Shown here one piece after another: positions 59,976 through 64,000 of a DNA stretch of 64,000 nucleotides. The notes beneath the pieces are model-generated. The model worked only from the letters and a program-made list of their open reading frames with translations, did no database searches and was not told the DNA's origin. The stretch covers positions 248,001-312,000 of the forward strand of contig CAVQVR010000021.1 of assembly GCA_963717195.1 (NCBI GenBank), in the 5' to 3' direction. Within the stretch, counting starts at the first letter, position 1, and the number at the start of each line of letters is the position of its first letter. Both the position numbers and the translations under genes were made by a program. The stretch is from JACDAE01 sp963717195. GTDB taxonomy: Bacteria > Chloroflexota > Ktedonobacteria > Ktedonobacterales > Ktedonobacteraceae.

Positions 59976-60669
59976 TCACCACTGAGCCGCCAGCGAATTC
60001 TTGTCGACGTTACGAAGGATACGCTCCATAATATTCCGCTTCAGGCGATAAATTTCGCCCTCGCTACTAAACTCGCCGGGACAATAGCGCATAATTTCGC
60101 GGGGCTTAAGGTTACAATGAAAATGTAAATAAGCAACCCGCTTTTCCTTCTCTCCTGACAAAAGTCCTTCAATGACTTCCCATAACTCATTCTCCTGGTA
60201 GGAATCCTCGACTACGAGTTTCTTCCTTATCAGATTGCCCATAGTCAGGAAGAGGCTCCTCCCTGGGGCGCGAGAATGCACGCAATGTATCCATGATAGC
60301 ACTATTGAGACAAAAATGTAAGTAGCTAAGTGCGCTTGCTAATGTAGTAAACATAAGCTGATGTTCACTTAGCGCCTGCCAGAAGCGCCGGAAAGCTTCA
60401 TCGATATAGCTCTGCTCATCATCATGACGTAACGCTGCATCCCGGCCAGGGTGGCGACTAAGCCAGATGCGTGCATTTTCACTAAATTGCCTTTGTAAGA
60501 AAGCCCAGGCATCTTCGTCACGGAGTACCACTGCGCGGCGGAAAATCTCCAGACAATACCGATCATTACTCGACTCTTTGTTACGATATTTGCTCATCTC
60601 GTATATTGAGCATGTTACGAGATCCGTTAAACTCATCTCTCCAGGAGCTCTGTCCATTCTGATACCCAT
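59976..60669 (-). pseudogene. ECF-like RNA polymerase sigma factor, split by a probable +1 frameshift
   Basis: The first frame encodes a region-2-like part (RDEDAWAFLQRQF, YIDEAFRRFWQAL, LNSAIMDTLRAFSRPREEPLP). The second frame, overlapping it by about 115 bases, encodes a region-4-like part (YQENELWEVIEGLLSGEKEK, LKPREIMRY, IYRLKRNIMERILRN). One extra base near 60213-60220 (for example in GAAGAAACTC) would join them into a protein of about 230 residues. Region 4 would contact the -35 element. It heads the zinc-finger/CHAT/subtilase block. Two overlapping separate genes are less likely but possible. The start is uncertain (ATG 60669, 60657 or 60636). Confidence 0.7.
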
Positions 60670-60687
60670 TACTCTTCACTACTTCCC

Positions 60688-60705
60688 CTTCAGCAAAGGC
60701 TGAAG
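60688..60705. promoter_or_regulatory. Dyad in the sigma gene leader
   Basis: CTTCAGC-N4-GCTGAAG, a 7-base perfect dyad just upstream of the sigma start; an operator or leader hairpin. Confidence 0.45.
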
Positions 60706-60731
60706 TATGGTACCACTTACATTGACGTTCC
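60705..60731 (-). promoter_or_regulatory. Possible ECF-type autoregulatory promoter
   Basis: On the minus strand GGAAC (60731-60727), a 17-base spacer and CATAC (60709-60705). GGAAC is the classic -35 core of many ECF promoters. A further dyad GAATAC-N5-GTATTC lies upstream at 60760-60776. The rest of 60670-61206 shows only the repeat below. Confidence 0.35.
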
Positions 60732-61154
60732 TGTACAGTATTAGACGTATTGCCTATCTGAATACCAAATGTATTCAACGATGGAATTTTCTACGTAAAA
60801 AGGATGAGAGGCCACTAAAACTACTACCTTCCGCCAGTAGCCTTCAATTCAAGGTAAAAAACAACTTTAAAATACTCTCATTCTTAATAGAATGAGCTAT
60901 GCGCCAGGCGCAACTCTATTTCAGCATCTACTTGCTTCACTCTACACTATCATAACTGATATGACTAAGTATAGACGATTACCTTGCCAATCGAACATGT
61001 CATTTGTCCCATTTTTTCACCTCATCCAGATTTAAGAGGTAAACGCTCTATACATGTGTAAGGATACATTGTTCGGCAGAGTTATACAATGTTTCATGCA
61101 ACCATTTCAGTGTGACCAGATACACAAAAACATCTTTGGAGAATTGGGAAGAGA

Positions 61155-61203
61155 AGTAGGGGCCTGGTTCAGGGCTTGGTTCCCCATAAGCCATGTTCCC
61201 TGG
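61155..61203. repeat. Partial GTAGGGGCC repeat
   Basis: GTAGGGGCCTGGTTC followed by related CCTGGTT/GGTTCCCC segments; a degenerate copy just downstream of the biotin carrier gene. Confidence 0.5.
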
Positions 61204-61206
61204 GTA

Positions 61207-61782
61207 TTACCCTTCCGCGCTCCCATCAATGACAACCAGGATAGCTCCTAGATCAACCGTTTGCCCCTTGTTCACAGAAATCTTTTTGATCTTCCCATTT
61301 ATAGGCGAGGAGAGATCGTTCTCCATCTTCATGGCCTCTAGAACAATGATCGGCTGTCCCGCTTTGACCTCAGCTCCCATCTCCAATAGGACGCCCACAA
61401 CCAGCCCGGGCATAGGAGCATAAATAGTCGCTTCACCACTATGAGCAGTTCTCTTTATCAGCCCTGCTAGAGCTCTGGCTCGCTCATCTTCTGCGGCAAT
61501 TTCAAAACGCTGACCATCGATGTAGATTTCATAGCTCTGACCAGTTTTTTCTTCAGGGTGTGGAATACGTCGCGCAAATACCTCGTAGGACCTCCCTGCA
61601 AGAATCAGACTGTAACGCCCACCAACATCTGCATGCTTCTTTTCATCTCTCGCAAGTGGAGCAATTTGTTTCCAATCAATTGCGTGCTCATGCCCATCCA
61701 ACGAGACCTTCACGGTGGGCTCTTCTTCATTTATAGCAACAGCATAGGTCTGATTCTGAATTGTGGCAACCATAGATGACAT
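61207..61782 (-). CDS. Biotin carboxyl carrier domain protein
   Basis: About 191 residues. The C-terminal 75 residues form a biotinyl domain with the biotin-accepting lysine in VLEAMKMEND and the preceding YAPMPGLVV. The N-terminal 110 residues are a beta-rich domain of the kind joined to carriers of acetyl/propionyl-CoA carboxylases. The partner carboxylase and transferase genes are not in the window. ATG 61782 lies nine bases after GAGAGG and is preferred over 61791. Confidence 0.87.
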   Translation of the reverse strand: MSSMVATIQNQTYAVAINEEEPTVKVSLDGHEHAIDWKQIAPLARDEKKHADVGGRYSLILAGRSYEVFARRIPHPEEKTGQSYEIYIDGQRFEIAAEDERARALAGLIKRTAHSGEATIYAPMPGLVVGVLLEMGAEVKAGQPIIVLEAMKMENDLSSPINGKIKKISVNKGQTVDLGAILVVIDGSAEG

Positions 61783-61820
61783 ATATGGCATCCTCTCAAA
61801 CTGGTTCTAACCTCATGACT

Positions 61821-61829
61821 ATTGTACCA
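61821..61829 (-). promoter_or_regulatory. Extended -10 promoter for the biotin carrier gene
   Basis: On the minus strand TGG-TACAAT followed by AG, about 40 bases before the start; the same block as in the division cluster. Confidence 0.5.
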
Positions 61830-61917
61830 TACATTTCTAACACTTCTCTAACACTTCTCCTACGACAATCTAATAGTTCTTATGTCATACTTATCTACAG
61901 AGGCTAAATAAAGCAAG

Positions 61918-62172
61918 ATGACCTGGGAAAAAGGTATGTACGCAGAGGGCAATCAACCACAAGATGCAGAATTTGAACAAAAGCGGAACTGGTCTGAACA
62001 AAGACCACCTCGCTGCTCAAACTGCGACATAGAGATCCTCTGGCCACCTGTTGTGGTAGGAGAAAAAACCTACTGCTGCCGTGGCTGTGCCAGTGGAGGT
62101 CCCTGTAACTGCGATTATTCACAGTATCGTTCTGTGAACATCGCCGGGGTAATCCATTATGGCCTCAACTGA
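61918..62172 (+). CDS. Small Cys-rich metal-binding protein
   Basis: 84 residues with CSNC, then YCCRGCASGGPCNCDYSQY, eight or so cysteines in the second half. The pattern (CxxC, CCxxC, CxC) suggests a zinc or other metal cluster, metallothionein-like in density. ATG 61918 or 61936 may be the start; neither has a strong ribosome-binding site. It precedes groES on the same strand by 57 bases. Confidence 0.65.
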   Translation: MTWEKGMYAEGNQPQDAEFEQKRNWSEQRPPRCSNCDIEILWPPVVVGEKTYCCRGCASGGPCNCDYSQYRSVNIAGVIHYGLN

Positions 62173-62187
62173 CCAATCCCAAATTAT

Positions 62188-62206
62188 TTATCGTATTGAA
62201 CGATAA
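62188..62206. promoter_or_regulatory. Dyad upstream of groES (not CIRCE)
   Basis: TTATCGT-N5-ACGATAA, a perfect 7-base dyad 24 bases before the groES start. The CIRCE consensus TTAGCACTC-N9-GAGTGCTAA is absent. Confidence 0.55.
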
Positions 62207-62229
62207 TTTATGAAAAAGGAGTATACGTC

Positions 62230-62520
62230 GTGGCAAACATTCGTCCCGTCGGCGACCGTGTGGTCGTAAAGCCTGCCGCCAGAGAAGAAGTTACCAGAAG
62301 CGGTATTGTAATTCCCGATACAGCGAAAGAGAAACCCCAGGAAGGAATTGTCATTGCAGTAGGCAATGGACGTCTTCTGGACAACGGCGACCGCTCACCC
62401 GTCGATGTACAGAAGGGTGACCGCGTTCTGTTCGCCAAATATGGTGGAACCGAGTTCAAGCTGGATGGTGAAGAGTACCTGGTTCTGAAAGAAAATGACA
62501 TTCTCGCCATTGTTGGATAG
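62230..62520 (+). CDS. groES: Co-chaperonin GroES
   Basis: 96 residues starting at GTG with AAAAAGGAG upstream. The mobile loop (EEVTRSGIVIPDTA), roof hairpin and end (LKENDILAIVG) are typical. It caps the GroEL folding chamber. groEL starts 26 bases after its stop. Confidence 0.96.
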   Translation: MANIRPVGDRVVVKPAAREEVTRSGIVIPDTAKEKPQEGIVIAVGNGRLLDNGDRSPVDVQKGDRVLFAKYGGTEFKLDGEEYLVLKENDILAIVG

Positions 62521-62545
62521 AGATTAAGAGGAAGGATGAATACAA

Positions 62546-64000
62546 ATGGCAAAACAGATTGTATTTGATGAGGAAGCCCGCCGCTCCTTAAAGAGGGGCA
62601 TCGATATTCTGGCCAGCGCGGTCAAATCGACGCTTGGCCCTAAGGGCCGTAACGTTGCCCTTGACAAAAAATTCGGCGCACCCAGCGTCACCCATGACGG
62701 GGTGACTGTTGCTAAAGAGATTCAGCTTGAGAACCCTCTTGAAAATATGGGCGCTCAGCTTCTCAAAGAAGCCGCCACCAGAACCAATGATGTCGCCGGA
62801 GATGGTACCACTACCGCTACGGTTCTGGCCCAGGCAATTGTTAACGAAGGTCTGAAGAACCTGGCCGCTGGTGCCAACCCTATGCAGTTGAAAGCCGGTA
62901 TCGACAAGGGCACACAGGCCGTTGTTGAATATATCCGCCAACTCGCTATTCCGGTTGAAGATCAGAAAGAGATCGCTCAGATCGCCTCTATCTCGGCTGC
63001 CGACGAGCAGATCGGTAACCTGATCGCCGAAGTAATGGACCGCGTCGGGAAAGATGGCGTCATCACCGTTGAAGAGTCCCGTGGTATCAACTTCGAGGTC
63101 GAATACGTCGAAGGTATGCAGATCGACAAAGGCTACATCTCGGCCTACTTCGTCACCAACACAGAGAAGATGGAAGCCTCCCTGGAAAATCCCTATATCC
63201 TGATTACAGACAAGAAGATCAGTGCTGTCCAGGATATCCTGCCCATTGTTGAGAAGGTTGTGCAGCAGGGCCGCCGTGAGATTGTGATCATCGCAGAAGA
63301 TGTCGATGGTGAAGCTCTGGCAACCCTGGTCGTGAACAAGCTGCGCGGTATTCTCAACATTCTGGCGGTTAAGGCTCCTGGCTTCGGTGATCGCCGCAAA
63401 GAGATGCTGCGCGACATCGCCGTGCTGACCGGTGGCGAGGTTATCAGCGAAGAGATGGGTCGCCGTCTCGACTCCGCAACCCTGGCCGATCTTGGTTCCG
63501 CTCGCCTGGTCACTTCCCATAAAGAAGATACAACGATCATCGAGGGTCATGGCGAGAGCGCCGATATTCAGGCACGCGTACGTCAGATTAAAGCCCAGAT
63601 CGAAGAAACGACCAGCGACTACGACCGCGAGAAGCTACAGGAGCGCCTGGCAAAGCTGTCTGGTGGTGTGGCAGTCATTAAAGTCGGCGCCGGCACCGAG
63701 GTTGAACTGAAATATCGTCAGACCCGTGTTGAGGATGCGCTCTCCGCCACCCGCGCAGGTGTCGAAGAGGGAATGGTCCCCGGCGGTGGCGTTGCTCTGT
63801 TGAACGCCGTTGAGGCCCTGGACAATCTAAACCTGACTGGTGATGCCGCAACTGGTGCTTCTATCCTGCGCCGTGCTCTTGAGGAACCTGTTCGCCAGCT
63901 CGTCGCTAATGGTGGACGCGATGGCTCAGTCGTCGTCGAAGGCATCCGCCGCGCTCAGAAAGAGAAAGGCAGCAAATACATCGGCTACAACGTCCTCACC
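62546..64000 (+). CDS. groEL: Chaperonin GroEL (3-prime end beyond the window)
   Basis: 485 codons are visible and the frame is still open at the window edge; the full protein is expected near 540 residues. The ATP site is seen in LGPKGRNVAL and GDGTTTATVLAQ, and PGGGVALL lies in the returning equatorial domain. The apical domain with the substrate-binding helices is complete (NTEKMEASLENPYILI in parts). It forms the folding chamber with GroES. AGAGGAAGGATG lies upstream of the ATG. Confidence 0.96.
   Translation, partial: MAKQIVFDEEARRSLKRGIDILASAVKSTLGPKGRNVALDKKFGAPSVTHDGVTVAKEIQLENPLENMGAQLLKEAATRTNDVAGDGTTTATVLAQAIVNEGLKNLAAGANPMQLKAGIDKGTQAVVEYIRQLAIPVEDQKEIAQIASISAADEQIGNLIAEVMDRVGKDGVITVEESRGINFEVEYVEGMQIDKGYISAYFVTNTEKMEASLENPYILITDKKISAVQDILPIVEKVVQQGRREIVIIAEDVDGEALATLVVNKLRGILNILAVKAPGFGDRRKEMLRDIAVLTGGEVISEEMGRRLDSATLADLGSARLVTSHKEDTTIIEGHGESADIQARVRQIKAQIEETTSDYDREKLQERLAKLSGGVAVIKVGAGTEVELKYRQTRVEDALSATRAGVEEGMVPGGGVALLNAVEALDNLNLTGDAATGASILRRALEEPVRQLVANGGRDGSVVVEGIRRAQKEKGSKYIGYNVLT

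Overview
The window looks like chromosome from a Chloroflexota bacterium of the Ktedonobacteria type. This is an inference from gene content and from the look of the 16S/23S sequence; no search was run. Supporting signs are a mid-GC genome, a Gram-positive-style division cluster headed by mraZ, GTG and TTG starts, many CHAT/TPR/GAF-type signalling proteins, and intergenic spaces filled with a GTAGGGGCC palindrome family. No phage, insertion sequence, tRNA or CRISPR array was seen.

Layout. 0-11.5 kb: a zinc-ribbon protein, two tandem RelA/SpoT homologues (the second with a degraded hydrolase site), a GxGYxYP-family protein, the primary-type sigma factor, a DedA membrane protein pair, dUTPase and a J-domain protein. 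11.5-14 kb: macrodomain protein, HU and a metallo-hydrolase. 14-28 kb: a division/cell-wall cluster, mraZ-rsmH-ftsL-ftsI-(unknown)-ftsW-murG-murC-murB-ftsQ-ftsA-ftsZ, lacking mraY, murD, murE and murF. Its control region combines MraZ-type repeats with DnaA boxes. 28-39.5 kb: BON protein, membrane proteins, NAD synthetase, PadR regulator, a soluble GAF/methyl-accepting protein, upp, a CoxG-like protein, a RNase D-like exonuclease fused to HEAT repeats, and carbonic anhydrase. 39.6-44.3 kb: a 16S-23S rRNA operon on the minus strand with no 5S gene beside it. 45-50.5 kb: a transglutaminase-like membrane protein with PH-like and surface-like partners, and a histidine phosphatase. 51-54 kb: a GlsB/YeaQ-type membrane protein and a large TPR protein. 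54-60.7 kb: an ECF-like sigma gene, a double zinc-finger anti-sigma-like protein, a TPR-CHAT protease and a subtilisin-like protease, all in one direction. 61-64 kb: a biotin carrier protein, a Cys-rich protein, groES and the start of groEL.

The strongest candidate for a new system is the sigma / zinc-finger / CHAT / subtilase block, which reads like a protease-gated transcriptional switch. Three genes (murB, carbonic anhydrase and the ECF-like sigma) are each broken by what looks like one extra base. Because murB is normally essential, sequence errors are the simplest explanation, and those genes should be read as probably intact in the organism.
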